From Malikia spinosa (lineage in GTDB: Bacteria; Pseudomonadota; Gammaproteobacteria; Burkholderiales; Burkholderiaceae_C), in contig NZ_PVLR01000030.1 of assembly GCF_002980625.1 (NCBI RefSeq), forward strand, positions 1-64,000: a DNA stretch of 64,000 nucleotides. The letters are read 5' to 3'. Each line of letters begins with the position of its first letter. The stretch's first letter is position 1. Under the pieces are notes generated by a model. It had not been told where the DNA came from. It saw only the letters and a program-made list of their open reading frames with translations, and made no database searches. Shown here piece by piece: positions 54,698 to 62,805 of this stretch. The translations under genes and the position numbers were made by a program.

Positions 54698-55682
54698 AGG
54701 CGTCGTCCGAGCTGGCCAGCGAGATCTGTCCCTCGTCCGCCAGGCGGCGCACGATCTGCAGGATCTCCTTTTGCTGCTTTTCCACTTCCGACAGCCGCAC
54801 CGGGCCCTTGGCCTCCAGATCCTCGCGCATCATGTCGGCGGCGCGCTGCGACATGTTGCGGAAGAACTTCTCCTTCATCTCGTCCTTGGCGCCCTTGAGC
54901 GCGATGATCAGCGCCTCCGATGGCACCTCGCGCAGGATCAACTGGATGTCGCGGTCGCCCACATCCATGATGTTGTCGAACACGAACATCTGGTCCATCA
55001 CCTGTTGCGCGATCGAGGGGTCGAACTCGCGCAGGTTGGCCATGATCTTGCTCTCGTTCTCGCCGTTCATGAAGTTCATGATCTCGGCCGTGGTCCGGAT
55101 GCCGCCCATCGCCTTCTTGCGCAGGTTGTCGTTGCCGGTCAGCAGCTTGGTCAGCACATCGTTGAGTTCGGTCAAGGCCGCCGGCTGCACGCCCTCGAGC
55201 GTCGCAATCCGCAGCACCACGTCGTTGCGCAGCCGCGGTGTCAGCTCGGACAATACCTCGCTGGCGTGGTAGCGCTCCAGGTGGACCAGGATGGTGGCGA
55301 TGATCTGCGGATGCTCCTGCCGGATCAGGTCGGCCACCGACTTGCCGTCCATCCACTTGAGGCTCTCGATGCCGCTGGCGTCGCGCGTGACCAGGATCCG
55401 GTTGATCGGCGAAGCGGCCTTGTCGTCGCCCAGCGCCTTGGTCAGCACGCTGCGGATGTACTCGTCCGAGTCGATGCCGAATTCGGTGTTGTGCTGGGTC
55501 TTCTGCATGAACTCGTGCAGCACCGCTTCCAGCGTCTGGCCCGACACCGCCTTCATGGTCGACATCGCCGTGCCGAGCTTCTGCACCTCGCGCGGCTCGA
55601 GGTATTTCATGACTTCGGCCGCCTCGTCCTGGCCCAGGGCCAGCATCAGCACCGCTGCCTTGTGTACGCCGTCTTCACTCAT
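54690..55682 (-). CDS. fliG: Flagellar motor switch protein FliG
   Basis: The 330-aa protein has the three FliG domains, with HPQIIATILVHLERYHASEVL and the EHPQ-type motif in the middle domain, MFVFDNIMDVGDRDIQLIL, and the charged C-terminal helix (SEALIIALKGAKDEMKEKF) that meets the stator. It is the torque-receiving part of the rotor. It overlaps fliF and fliH by 8 bp each. Confidence 0.97.
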   Translation of the reverse strand: MSEDGVHKAAVLMLALGQDEAAEVMKYLEPREVQKLGTAMSTMKAVSGQTLEAVLHEFMQKTQHNTEFGIDSDEYIRSVLTKALGDDKAASPINRILVTRDASGIESLKWMDGKSVADLIRQEHPQIIATILVHLERYHASEVLSELTPRLRNDVVLRIATLEGVQPAALTELNDVLTKLLTGNDNLRKKAMGGIRTTAEIMNFMNGENESKIMANLREFDPSIAQQVMDQMFVFDNIMDVGDRDIQLILREVPSEALIIALKGAKDEMKEKFFRNMSQRAADMMREDLEAKGPVRLSEVEKQQKEILQIVRRLADEGQISLASSDDAYV

Positions 55683-57420
55683 TGCCGTTCACCCAGTTCT
55701 TGACCACGTTGGCGACCACCTTGGGCTCCTGCAGCGCCATCTGCTTGGCCACCTGCAGGTTGTCCTGGTAGCTGCTGATCCTCAGACCGTTTGGCGGGGC
55801 TGCTGCTGCCGTACCGGGCGCCGCCGCCGTGGCTGTTGCCGGCGTCTCGCCCGGCTTGTCCTCTGCCTTGGTTTCCTGCGCCTCCTGGGCCTCTTGCTTG
55901 AGCTTTTGCTGCGCTTCCTGTTCAGCCTTGAGCTCGGCTTTGAGTTCGGCCAGGCGCTTGGCTTCCTCTTCCTTGGCCTTGTTGCCCGGCAGCATCCTGA
56001 TCATCGGTCGCAGCACCGAGAAATACAAGTACAGCAGCACCGCAGCCGTCAACAGATATTGCGCCGCTGTCTTGGCGTTGTCCAGCGTGGCATAGGGTTG
56101 CCAGAACGGCTGCTCGGGAATCACTTCGCGCGGAGGCTCGGCAAACGGGCTGTTGACCACGTTGAGCGAGTCGCCGCGCTCGGCATTGAAGCCCATCGCC
56201 TCCTTGACCAGGTCGGTGATCTGCTGCTGTTCCTGCTCGGTCAGCGCGCGCAGGCTGACCTTGCCCTCGGCATCGACGACCCGCTTGTGGTTGACCACCA
56301 CCGCCACCGTCAGGCGCTTGATGCCGCCCATCGGTTGCTGCACATAGCGCACGGTCTTGTCGACCTCGTAGTTGGTCGTGCTGCCTTTTTGCGTGTTGCC
56401 TGTTGCGGCGGCCTGACCCGGTGCGGGCTCGGTCGGGGCGCCGGACGCTTCGGCGCCCGGCTGGTTCGACGCGGCGCCGACCAGACCCGCTGCCGGTTTG
56501 ACCTCGCTGTTGCTCTCGTTCGTGCTCTGGCTGCGGATCGCCGCCGCCTCGGGCGGGCTGTTGGGGCGGAAGGTCTCGGCCGCCTGTTCGCTGCGCGAGA
56601 AATCCACCTCGGCGGTGGCCTCGGCGCGCACATTGCCGCCACCCACCATCGGGGTCAGGATCGACTCGATGCGCTTGACGATGCCGTCCTGCAGGTCCAT
56701 CACATACTTGACCTGGGCCGGGTCGAGCCGATTCGCGTCGGCCTGGCGCTCGGGGTCGGACAGCAGGCTGCCGTTCTGGTCCACCACCGTCACGTTCTTG
56801 GCGGTCAGCTCGGGCACGCTGCTCGAGATCAGGTGCACGATCGCCGACACCTGTTGCGCGTCGAGCGTACGGCCCGGATGCAGGTTGACCAGCACCGAGG
56901 CGGTCGGCTGCTGGCGCTCGCGCACGAACACCGACGGCTTGGGGATCGCCAGGTGCACGCGCGCGGCCTGCACCACGCCGATCGAGTTGATCGAGCGTGC
57001 CAGCTCGCCCTCGAGCGCGCGCTGGAAGTTGACCTGTTCGAGGAATTGCGACGAGCCCAGCTTCTGGTTCTCCATCAGCTCGAAGCCGACGTTGCCGCCC
57101 TTGGGCAGACCTTGCGCCGCCAGCTTGAGCCGCGCGTCATGCACCTGTTCGGCCGGCACCAGGATCGCGCCGCCGCCCTCAGCGAAGCGGTAGGGCACGT
57201 TGAGCGTCTGCAAGGCGGCAATCATCGCGCCGCCGTCGCGGTCCGAGAAATTGCTGACCAGCACCCGGTACTCGGGTTTCTGGTTCCACATCCAGATCGA
57301 GGCCATGATGCTGATCACCAGCGCCATGCCGGCTCCGAGCGCCAGGTAGCGGCCCTGCGGGCTCTGGAAGAAGGCCGTCAGCGCGTTGGGCTTGGGCGCG
57401 GTTTCAACTGCAGTGGCCAT
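55675..57420 (-). CDS. fliF: Flagellar MS-ring protein FliF
   Basis: The 581-aa protein has two membrane helices (about 27-47 and 455-475) flanking a large periplasmic region with the YscJ/FliF segments EYRVLVSNFSDRDGGAMIAAL, SIGVVQAARVHLAIPKPSVF and NVTVVDQNGSLLS. A charged, Lys/Glu/Ala-rich cytoplasmic segment leads to the FliG-binding C-terminus QEPKVVANVVKNWVNG. It is the foundation of the basal body. I chose ATG 57420 over an upstream TTG. It is divergent from fliE. Confidence 0.95.
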   Translation of the reverse strand: MATAVETAPKPNALTAFFQSPQGRYLALGAGMALVISIMASIWMWNQKPEYRVLVSNFSDRDGGAMIAALQTLNVPYRFAEGGGAILVPAEQVHDARLKLAAQGLPKGGNVGFELMENQKLGSSQFLEQVNFQRALEGELARSINSIGVVQAARVHLAIPKPSVFVRERQQPTASVLVNLHPGRTLDAQQVSAIVHLISSSVPELTAKNVTVVDQNGSLLSDPERQADANRLDPAQVKYVMDLQDGIVKRIESILTPMVGGGNVRAEATAEVDFSRSEQAAETFRPNSPPEAAAIRSQSTNESNSEVKPAAGLVGAASNQPGAEASGAPTEPAPGQAAATGNTQKGSTTNYEVDKTVRYVQQPMGGIKRLTVAVVVNHKRVVDAEGKVSLRALTEQEQQQITDLVKEAMGFNAERGDSLNVVNSPFAEPPREVIPEQPFWQPYATLDNAKTAAQYLLTAAVLLYLYFSVLRPMIRMLPGNKAKEEEAKRLAELKAELKAEQEAQQKLKQEAQEAQETKAEDKPGETPATATAAAPGTAAAAPPNGLRISSYQDNLQVAKQMALQEPKVVANVVKNWVNGNE

Positions 57421-57668
57421 GGCGATCTGCCGCAACGGGGCGGCCAGGAGGAGTCAGGGGGGAGTAACGCACGTGCAGTCAGGGCATTCAGGGTCGAGGC
57501 AAGGTCGGAGCAAGGCTAAGCTGGCGATATTGTCGTGGTTTTTCAAGCGCTTATTTGCGCGAACAGATCGGTAAAACAACCCTTGCTTGATCTGGGCTTC
57601 TGTGCCGGCCTGTGTTACCTTTGCGGCATGGACGCCAAATTCACGGCGCTTGCCGCCCACCGAACACC

Positions 57669-58028
57669 ATGATCGCCATCGACAGCGGCCAGATCGCCGC
57701 CATGACCGCGCAGCTGCGCGCCGCCGTTGCGCGCGTGCAGGGGCCACAGGAAGCCGCCGGCGCAACCGCTGCCACGGCCGCTGCGGGCGCGGCCCAGACC
57801 GAGAAGCCCGATTTCGCCAAGGCGTTCAAGGCCCAGCTCGACCAGGTCAATGCGCTGCAGCAGACCTCAGACCAGCTCGGCAAGCGCTTTGCGCTTGGCG
57901 ATGACAGCGTGCATTTGTCCGATCTGATGGTCGCGAGCCAGAAGGCCGGCATCGCGGTCCAGGCCACGGTGCAGGTGCGCAACAAGCTGGTGTCGGCCTA
58001 CCAGGACATCATGAACATGCAGGTCTGA
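57669..58028 (+). CDS. fliE: Flagellar hook-basal body protein FliE
   Basis: The 119-aa protein has an Ala-rich, variable N-terminal half and the conserved FliE C-terminus (DDSVHLSDLMVASQKAGIAV and VRNKLVSAYQDIMNMQV). It links the MS ring to the rod. It is divergent from fliF, as in Salmonella, across a 248-bp region (57421-57668) in which I find no convincing sigma-54 or sigma-28 element. It converges on the FlhB-like gene. Confidence 0.95.
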   Translation: MIAIDSGQIAAMTAQLRAAVARVQGPQEAAGATAATAAAGAAQTEKPDFAKAFKAQLDQVNALQQTSDQLGKRFALGDDSVHLSDLMVASQKAGIAVQATVQVRNKLVSAYQDIMNMQV

Positions 58029-58074
58029 GCGCGGCACTGGTCGGCCTCGGTCGGGCCGGTCCAGCCAGACAAGT

Positions 58075-58386
58075 TCAGTGACCTTTTTGCGGCAGTTTGG
58101 CCGCCGGTTTTTTCGAGGGTGGCAGCGCCGCCTCGATCCGGTACAGCCAGGCCAGCAGTTCCGCCACCACCCGGTACAGTTGGGGCGGCACCTCGCGGTC
58201 GAGTTCGACCTCACTCAGCAGCGCGACCAGTTCGCGCGACTCGTGCACATAGACACCATGCTCGCGCGCCAGTGCAACGATGTTGTCGGCCACGGCGCCC
58301 TTGCCCGTGGCCACTACCTTGGGCGCCTTGCCGCCCTGGTAGGCCAGGGCGACCGCCTGGCGCATGGCCTCAGGCTTGCGGCTCAT
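58075..58386 (-). CDS. Stand-alone FlhB C-terminal-like protein (EscU/YscU/FlhB family)
   Basis: The 103-aa protein aligns by eye to the part of FlhB after the cleavage site: here AVALAYQGGKAPKVVATGKG, and in the full FlhB of this window AVALQYPEQGNHAPKVVAKG. It then matches VALAREHGVYVHESREL and the REVPPQLYRVVAELLAWLY end. It lacks the membrane helices and the NPTH autocleavage motif. Such short paralogues exist in other bacteria and can replace the cleaved fragment. It overlaps the upstream FliK-like gene by 17 bp, so the two are coupled. Confidence 0.88.
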   Translation of the reverse strand: MSRKPEAMRQAVALAYQGGKAPKVVATGKGAVADNIVALAREHGVYVHESRELVALLSEVELDREVPPQLYRVVAELLAWLYRIEAALPPSKKPAAKLPQKGH

Positions 58387-59374
58387 TGGGGATTGCACCG
58401 GATTCCACCGCGTCAGGCGGTAGCGCATCGCGCTGGACCAGGAAGCCGCCCAGCACCGTGCCGGCGGCTGCCAGCGCATCGTCGAGCCGGCCCTGGTCGG
58501 CCTGCAGTGCAGCGGCGGCGGCCTCATCCAGCACGCGCAGCCGTACCTGGGCCTGCTCGCCCTGCAGGCGGATGGTGGCATTGACCTGGCCGAGCTGCGG
58601 CAGCTCCAGCTTCAACACCGTCTCCCAGGCCGCCGGCTGGCCTGGCTCGCGTGGCTGCTGTTGCTGGTCCTTTTCCTGTACCAGCTCCCACTCCATCGGC
58701 TGGCCGGGCCAGAGCTCGCCTTGCCAGACTAGGCGGCGCTGCTCCAGCGTGTCGAGTTGCTGCGGCAGCAATTGCGCCGCCAGTGCATCGCCACCGGGGC
58801 GGTTCTGCGGCTCCTGCCTGATCTGGTCCAGCGTGCGTTCGCCGCGGCTCCATTGCTCGAGATGGGACTCGTAGAACAGCCCACTGCCTTCCAGCGACTG
58901 TTGCAGGTTCTGTGTCAGCTGAGCCACCTCGGCGCCAGGCGTGGCCTGCAGCGGTGCGCTGCCTTGCAGCGGGCGTGCCGGTTGTCCGGCTTCTGACTGC
59001 AGCAGTCGGCCGATCAGCTCGCCGGCTGCGCTGAAATGGGTCTGCACCGAGCCGTTCTGACCCTGCAGGCCGAAGGTCAGCCTGGGCTCGCGTGCCAGCA
59101 ACGTCAGCGCCAGCGTGTCGCCGACGGCAAAACCCGCTGGCAGTTGCAGGCGCAACTCGAGCGGGCGAGCTGGCGGCGCTTCGCTGCCGAACCGTACCAG
59201 CGCGCTGCCGTCGCTGAGCGCAGCCTGCACCTTGCCCTGCAGCGTGCGTCCGATCTCGACCTGCTCCAGCCGCGCGGCACCGTCCTGGCGCGGATCGGCC
59301 ACCACCGTGGTCGCGCGCAGGGTGCTGACCGCAGTGACCTGGGCCGCAGCAGCCGAATCTAGCCGGGGCAGCAT
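58370..59374 (-). CDS. Second FliK-like protein (Flg_hook C-terminal domain)
   Basis: The 334-aa protein is rich in Gln, Leu and Ala. Its N-terminal third contains a beta-like IGRTLQGKVQAALSDGSALV segment, and its C-terminal third resembles the Flg_hook domain (LKLELPQLGQVNATIRLQGE, QVRLRVLDEAAAAALQADQ, then LDDALAAAGTVLGGFLV). It is not the canonical FliK, which is at 50,844-52,127. Coupling to a stand-alone FlhB C-terminal-like gene suggests a paired role in export control. It lies 39 bp downstream of fliT in the late operon. Confidence 0.82.
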   Translation of the reverse strand: MLPRLDSAAAAQVTAVSTLRATTVVADPRQDGAARLEQVEIGRTLQGKVQAALSDGSALVRFGSEAPPARPLELRLQLPAGFAVGDTLALTLLAREPRLTFGLQGQNGSVQTHFSAAGELIGRLLQSEAGQPARPLQGSAPLQATPGAEVAQLTQNLQQSLEGSGLFYESHLEQWSRGERTLDQIRQEPQNRPGGDALAAQLLPQQLDTLEQRRLVWQGELWPGQPMEWELVQEKDQQQQPREPGQPAAWETVLKLELPQLGQVNATIRLQGEQAQVRLRVLDEAAAAALQADQGRLDDALAAAGTVLGGFLVQRDALPPDAVESGAIPNEPQA

Positions 59375-59413
59375 GCCAAGCCGGGCTTCAGTGGCTCAAC
59401 CGGCCGAATCGAC

Positions 59414-59749
59414 TCAGAAGCCACCGTAGGCTTGCTCGAGCTTGCGCTGCTGGCCGGTGTTCTGGATCAGGCCCTGCAGCCGCTGCAGCCAGGGCTGGGT
59501 GATGTCGCGGATGGCGCGGTCATCGTCGAGGATCTGGCGCAGCATCTGCACCTTGCGCTCGCGCAATTCGGCACTCAGCGAAGCCACTGGTGGCTGGCCG
59601 CCACTGCGCAGCAGGCCGACCTCGTGCGCGCAGCGCGATTCCAGCTCGGACAACTGGTCCCAGTCCGAAGCCTGGGCCGCCAGCAGCATCTGGCGCGTCA
59701 GGCTCGATACGTTTTCGTAGATGCCCAGCACCTGTTCGGCATTCAGCAT
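59414..59749 (-). CDS. fliT: Flagellar chaperone FliT-like protein
   Basis: The 111-aa helical protein is placed after fliD and fliS, where FliT, the export chaperone of the cap protein FliD, is expected. The segments LGIYENVSSLTRQMLLAAQASDWDQL split across the first 32 residues, and QMLRQILDDDRAIRDITQPW, match FliT-type proteins. FliT also restrains early gene activators in some bacteria. It lies 2 bp after fliS. Confidence 0.87.
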   Translation of the reverse strand: MLNAEQVLGIYENVSSLTRQMLLAAQASDWDQLSELESRCAHEVGLLRSGGQPPVASLSAELRERKVQMLRQILDDDRAIRDITQPWLQRLQGLIQNTGQQRKLEQAYGGF

Positions 59750-59751
59750 GG

Positions 59752-60213
59752 TCAGGCCTTCACGCTGGCAAAGACCTGGCCGCTGGCAGCCTGGCCGGCA
59801 CTGACTTCGGCGCGTGCCGCCGCCTGCGGGTCGATCGCGTCCCAGGCCGACTTCAGCTGGCTCAGCAGACCGTGGACTTCTTGCAGGATGGCCGGGTCGT
59901 TCTTCAGGTGCGCCTGCGCCAGCTGCTGCGTCATGTAGCCGTAGAGCGCGTCGAGGTTCTCTGCCACCTCGCCACCCGCCTTGAGGTTCAGGCTGGCGTG
60001 CAGCCCGCTGTCGATGATGCTGATGGCCTTGGAAATGGCCTGGCCCTTTTCCGCGATCTGCCCGGCCTGCATGTGGTTTTGTGCCCGCAGGATCGCGATC
60101 ATCGCGCCCTCGAACAGCATGGCAATCAGCTTGTGCGGGCTGGCCGCCGTCACGCCGGTTTCCAGTCCCACCCGGGCATAGGCCTTGGCGGCCGATCGGT
60201 TCGATCCAAACAT
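59752..60213 (-). CDS. fliS: Flagellin export chaperone FliS
   Basis: The 153-aa protein has the FliS segments AAKAYARVGLETGVTAASPHKLI (split at residue 20), MLFEGAMIAILRAQNHMQ, and the LDALYGYMTQQLAQAHLKND helix. It binds the C-terminal helix of flagellin to prevent premature polymerisation. It follows fliD by 30 bp and is co-oriented with fliC. Confidence 0.95.
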   Translation of the reverse strand: MFGSNRSAAKAYARVGLETGVTAASPHKLIAMLFEGAMIAILRAQNHMQAGQIAEKGQAISKAISIIDSGLHASLNLKAGGEVAENLDALYGYMTQQLAQAHLKNDPAILQEVHGLLSQLKSAWDAIDPQAAARAEVSAGQAASGQVFASVKA

Positions 60214-60243
60214 GGTGTCCTTGCCTAGCTTTGAAGTTCAGTT

Positions 60244-62244
60244 CTAGTTGCTGTTGTTGGCCAGAGCCGTCAGCTGGGTGGTCAGGTAGGCCGTAGTCGA
60301 GTTCATGCTGCTCATCGTCGTGTCCAGCTTGGTGAACTGGTCCTGGTACTGCTTCTGGATTCGGCCCAGCTTGGCTTCGAGGTTGAGCTTGTCGCTGTCG
60401 AGCTTCTTGAGTGAACTGTTGATGCCGTCGGTGCGCATCGAGATCATGCCATTTTCACCCAGGAAACTGCTGGCCAATTGATCGAGTTGGTAGGCAAATC
60501 CCTGGCTGTATTGCACATTGCCACGCGCGCCCGTGCTGCCGTTGCTGACCGAGACCTTCAGCCCCTCGGCCGCATTGCCGCTGGCGCCGGTCAGGGTCTG
60601 GCCCAGGCTGGTCGCGGCAGCGCCGTTGATCTGGCCCGTCAGCGCCAGACCCGTTGTTGCGCTGCCTGTGCCGCCCAGCAGCAGGCTGGCCGCCGTACCG
60701 CCCAGGCTGATGCTGGAGCTGGAGCCAAAACGGTTGGACAGCATGCTCAGCACCCCACTGGCGTCGGCGCTGATGGTCACAGCCGAGCCGGCCTGGGTGA
60801 AGGTCGAATTGCCGTTGATGCGGGTCTGCAGGTCACTGACCAGTTCGCTGGTCGAGGCATAGCTGCCATCGCGCAGATTGATGTTGGCACTCAGGCCGTC
60901 GAGCGACACCTGCAGCGCGTTGTTGCCACCGCTGTAGTCCAGGCTGGCCGCGCCCGAGCCGGTCTGGCTGCCCTGGGTCGCCAGTTGACTGACTTCCAGC
61001 GCATAGCTGCCGGACTGGGTCTTGGCAGTAGAGCCGACATAGCTGACCTGGCTGTCAGTGCTGGCGCCACTGGCCGCGAACAGCCCCGGCAGCTGGTCGA
61101 ACTGGGTGTCGATGACCTTTTGCAGCTTAGTGGCGTCGAGCTTGAGCGTGCCGTCGGCCTGGTAGGACACACCGACATCGCTGAGCCGGGTCAGGCTGCT
61201 GGCGCCGCCCGTGACGGTGCCGGTGACCACGCCGCGCAGCTGGGTCAGCATGTTGCGCACCGACGAGTCGCCGTACAGTGCTGCCCCCTTCTTGCTTTCC
61301 ATGTTGTAGCTGGTCAGGCTTTTCAGCGAGCCCGTCAGCTTGTTGTAGCCGTCAACGAATTCCTGCACATTGGCCTTGACCGCATCGGTGTCGCGCGTCA
61401 CCGACAGGTTGGTCGGGCTGCCGGCGTTGGTTTTCTTCAACGTCAGCGTCACGCCAGGCACTACGTCGCTGAAGCTGTTGCTGGGCTTGCTGATGTCGAG
61501 GCCGTCGACCTTGAGCGCAGCGTTCTGCGCCGCCACCGTCTGCGTCAGCGCCTGGCTGCCAGATGGATCGTGGTTCAGCAGGTTGCCGAGTGCCGCGTCG
61601 CCGCTGACCGAGATCTTCATGCTGCTGGCTTCGCCGGTCTGGCTGTTGCTTAAAGCGAGCCGGTAGGGCGTGTTGCTGCCGTCGTTGATGATGCTGGCCG
61701 TCACGCCGATGCTGGCGGAATTGATCGCGTCGCGGATGCCGTTGAGCGTGTTGTTGCTGCTGTCGATCGTGACTTGCTTGCTGCCCGCGCCGTTGCTGCT
61801 AAAAGCCGAACCGCTGTACTTGCCATCGGTGCCCAGGGTGCCGCCGCTGATGGTGCCGAAGTCGAAGGTCAGCGTGCCGGTGCCGACCACCGCCTGGGCA
61901 TTGAGCTGACCGGCGCTGGCGAGCTTTTGCGACTGTGCCAGCTTGGTGACCTCGATCGAATAGTCGCCCGGCACCGCACCGGCGCCGCCGCTGGTGCCCA
62001 GCACGGCGGTATCGGCCACCGTGGCCTTGATAGTCTGCAGGTTCTTCGGGTCGCTGAGCTTCTTGAGCGTGCTCTGGAAGCTGGAGATTCCGCTCTGGAT
62101 GCTGCCGAAGGCGCTCAACTTGGCCCTGTAGTCGCTCTGCTTGGTGGTCAGCGCAGTCAGCGGCCTTTGCTCGATCGACATCAACTGTGACACGATGTTG
62201 GTCACGTCCAGGCCCGAGCCTATGCCGGCGGAAGAAAGTCCCAT
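60244..62244 (-). CDS. fliD: Flagellar filament cap protein FliD (HAP2)
   Basis: The 666-aa protein is well above the roughly 450-480 aa of enteric FliD. It has the N-terminal GLSSAGIGSGLDVTNIVSQL and coiled coil, and the C-terminal GMISMRTDGINSSLKKLD with its coiled coil. A YSIEVTKLAQSQKL segment near residue 95 is echoed by YALEVSQLATQG near residue 414, inside an insertion of about 180 residues (400-580) rich in Ser, Gly, Thr and Ala. It caps and guides flagellin polymerisation and has a surface that can bind receptors. Confidence 0.95.
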   Translation of the reverse strand: MGLSSAGIGSGLDVTNIVSQLMSIEQRPLTALTTKQSDYRAKLSAFGSIQSGISSFQSTLKKLSDPKNLQTIKATVADTAVLGTSGGAGAVPGDYSIEVTKLAQSQKLASAGQLNAQAVVGTGTLTFDFGTISGGTLGTDGKYSGSAFSSNGAGSKQVTIDSSNNTLNGIRDAINSASIGVTASIINDGSNTPYRLALSNSQTGEASSMKISVSGDAALGNLLNHDPSGSQALTQTVAAQNAALKVDGLDISKPSNSFSDVVPGVTLTLKKTNAGSPTNLSVTRDTDAVKANVQEFVDGYNKLTGSLKSLTSYNMESKKGAALYGDSSVRNMLTQLRGVVTGTVTGGASSLTRLSDVGVSYQADGTLKLDATKLQKVIDTQFDQLPGLFAASGASTDSQVSYVGSTAKTQSGSYALEVSQLATQGSQTGSGAASLDYSGGNNALQVSLDGLSANINLRDGSYASTSELVSDLQTRINGNSTFTQAGSAVTISADASGVLSMLSNRFGSSSSISLGGTAASLLLGGTGSATTGLALTGQINGAAATSLGQTLTGASGNAAEGLKVSVSNGSTGARGNVQYSQGFAYQLDQLASSFLGENGMISMRTDGINSSLKKLDSDKLNLEAKLGRIQKQYQDQFTKLDTTMSSMNSTTAYLTTQLTALANNSN

Positions 62245-62275
62245 GATGTTGGCCTCGCTTGTAGGAGTAGGGCGC

Positions 62276-62686
62276 TCAGGCCTTGGTGTCGACCAGCAGA
62301 CCGCTGCGCTTGAGTTCCGGCTCGCGGCTCAGCTTGAGCGCTTCCTCGCTCGGAATCTGCCGGATCACGGTGTCGTTGGCAATGTCCATCAACTGGATCA
62401 CGAGCCTGCCACTCTCGTCATCGACATTGAATCGTACTCCTGCACTGACCGGCTTGAGCTGTTCGTTGAGTTTTTCCACCGCCTCCCGGATTTCCTGTGC
62501 CGATTCCGGCTTGTCTGGCGCTGGCGGGTCGGTTTTGGCCGTGGCGCCGTTGCGAGCCAGCGGATCGGATTCTGTGCTGGTCTGGGTGGGCTGGACCGGC
62601 CGCTCGATGACGGGCTGCCAGGTGGGAGCCATGCGAACCGTGGCGGGCAGGCTGCCTGGGTTGGTAGTGATGGGGGATATGGACAT
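62276..62686 (-). CDS. flaG: FlaG-family flagellar protein
   Basis: The 136-aa protein has a variable polar first half and the conserved FlaG domain: IREAVEKLNEQLKPVSAGVRF, NVDDESGRLVIQLMDIANDTV and IRQIPSEEALKLS. FlaG proteins are found between fliC and fliD and influence filament length. Here it lies downstream of the fliC terminator and 31 bp upstream of fliD, so read-through or its own promoter is needed; I see no clear sigma-28 element just upstream. Confidence 0.93.
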   Translation of the reverse strand: MSISPITTNPGSLPATVRMAPTWQPVIERPVQPTQTSTESDPLARNGATAKTDPPAPDKPESAQEIREAVEKLNEQLKPVSAGVRFNVDDESGRLVIQLMDIANDTVIRQIPSEEALKLSREPELKRSGLLVDTKA

Positions 62687-62720
62687 GGCGTGACCCTATG
62701 CTTACCCGTGATTGAACACC

Positions 62721-62757
62721 AAAACCCGCGCCTGGGGCCAGACCCAGGGCGCGGGTT
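62721..62757 (-). terminator. Rho-independent-type terminator after fliC
   Basis: On the minus strand a long GC-rich stem (AACCCGCGCC with CTGGG, one bulged base, paired with CCCAGGCGCGGGTT) and a small loop end in a TTTT run. It follows the fliC TAA by about 50 nt. It would let fliC be expressed far above flaG-fliD. Confidence 0.8.
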
Positions 62758-62805
62758 GAAGGAGCGCCGTGCCGGCCGCTCCCCTGGCTTGGCCCGCTGT
62801 CGGGA

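Noticed and set aside
57540-57560. A GG-N10-GC pattern between fliF and fliE as a sigma-54 promoter
   Set aside because: The -12 element lacks TTGC and the -24 element lacks GGCAC; the match is no better than chance in GC-rich DNA.
57421-57668. fliE on the opposite strand from fliF as a possible inversion
   Set aside because: The same divergent arrangement is normal in Salmonella and E. coli, so it is not evidence of rearrangement.
58029-58074. Imperfect inverted repeat between fliE and the FlhB-like gene
   Set aside because: Arms pair only with bulges and no T-run follows; not distinct enough from background GC-rich sequence.
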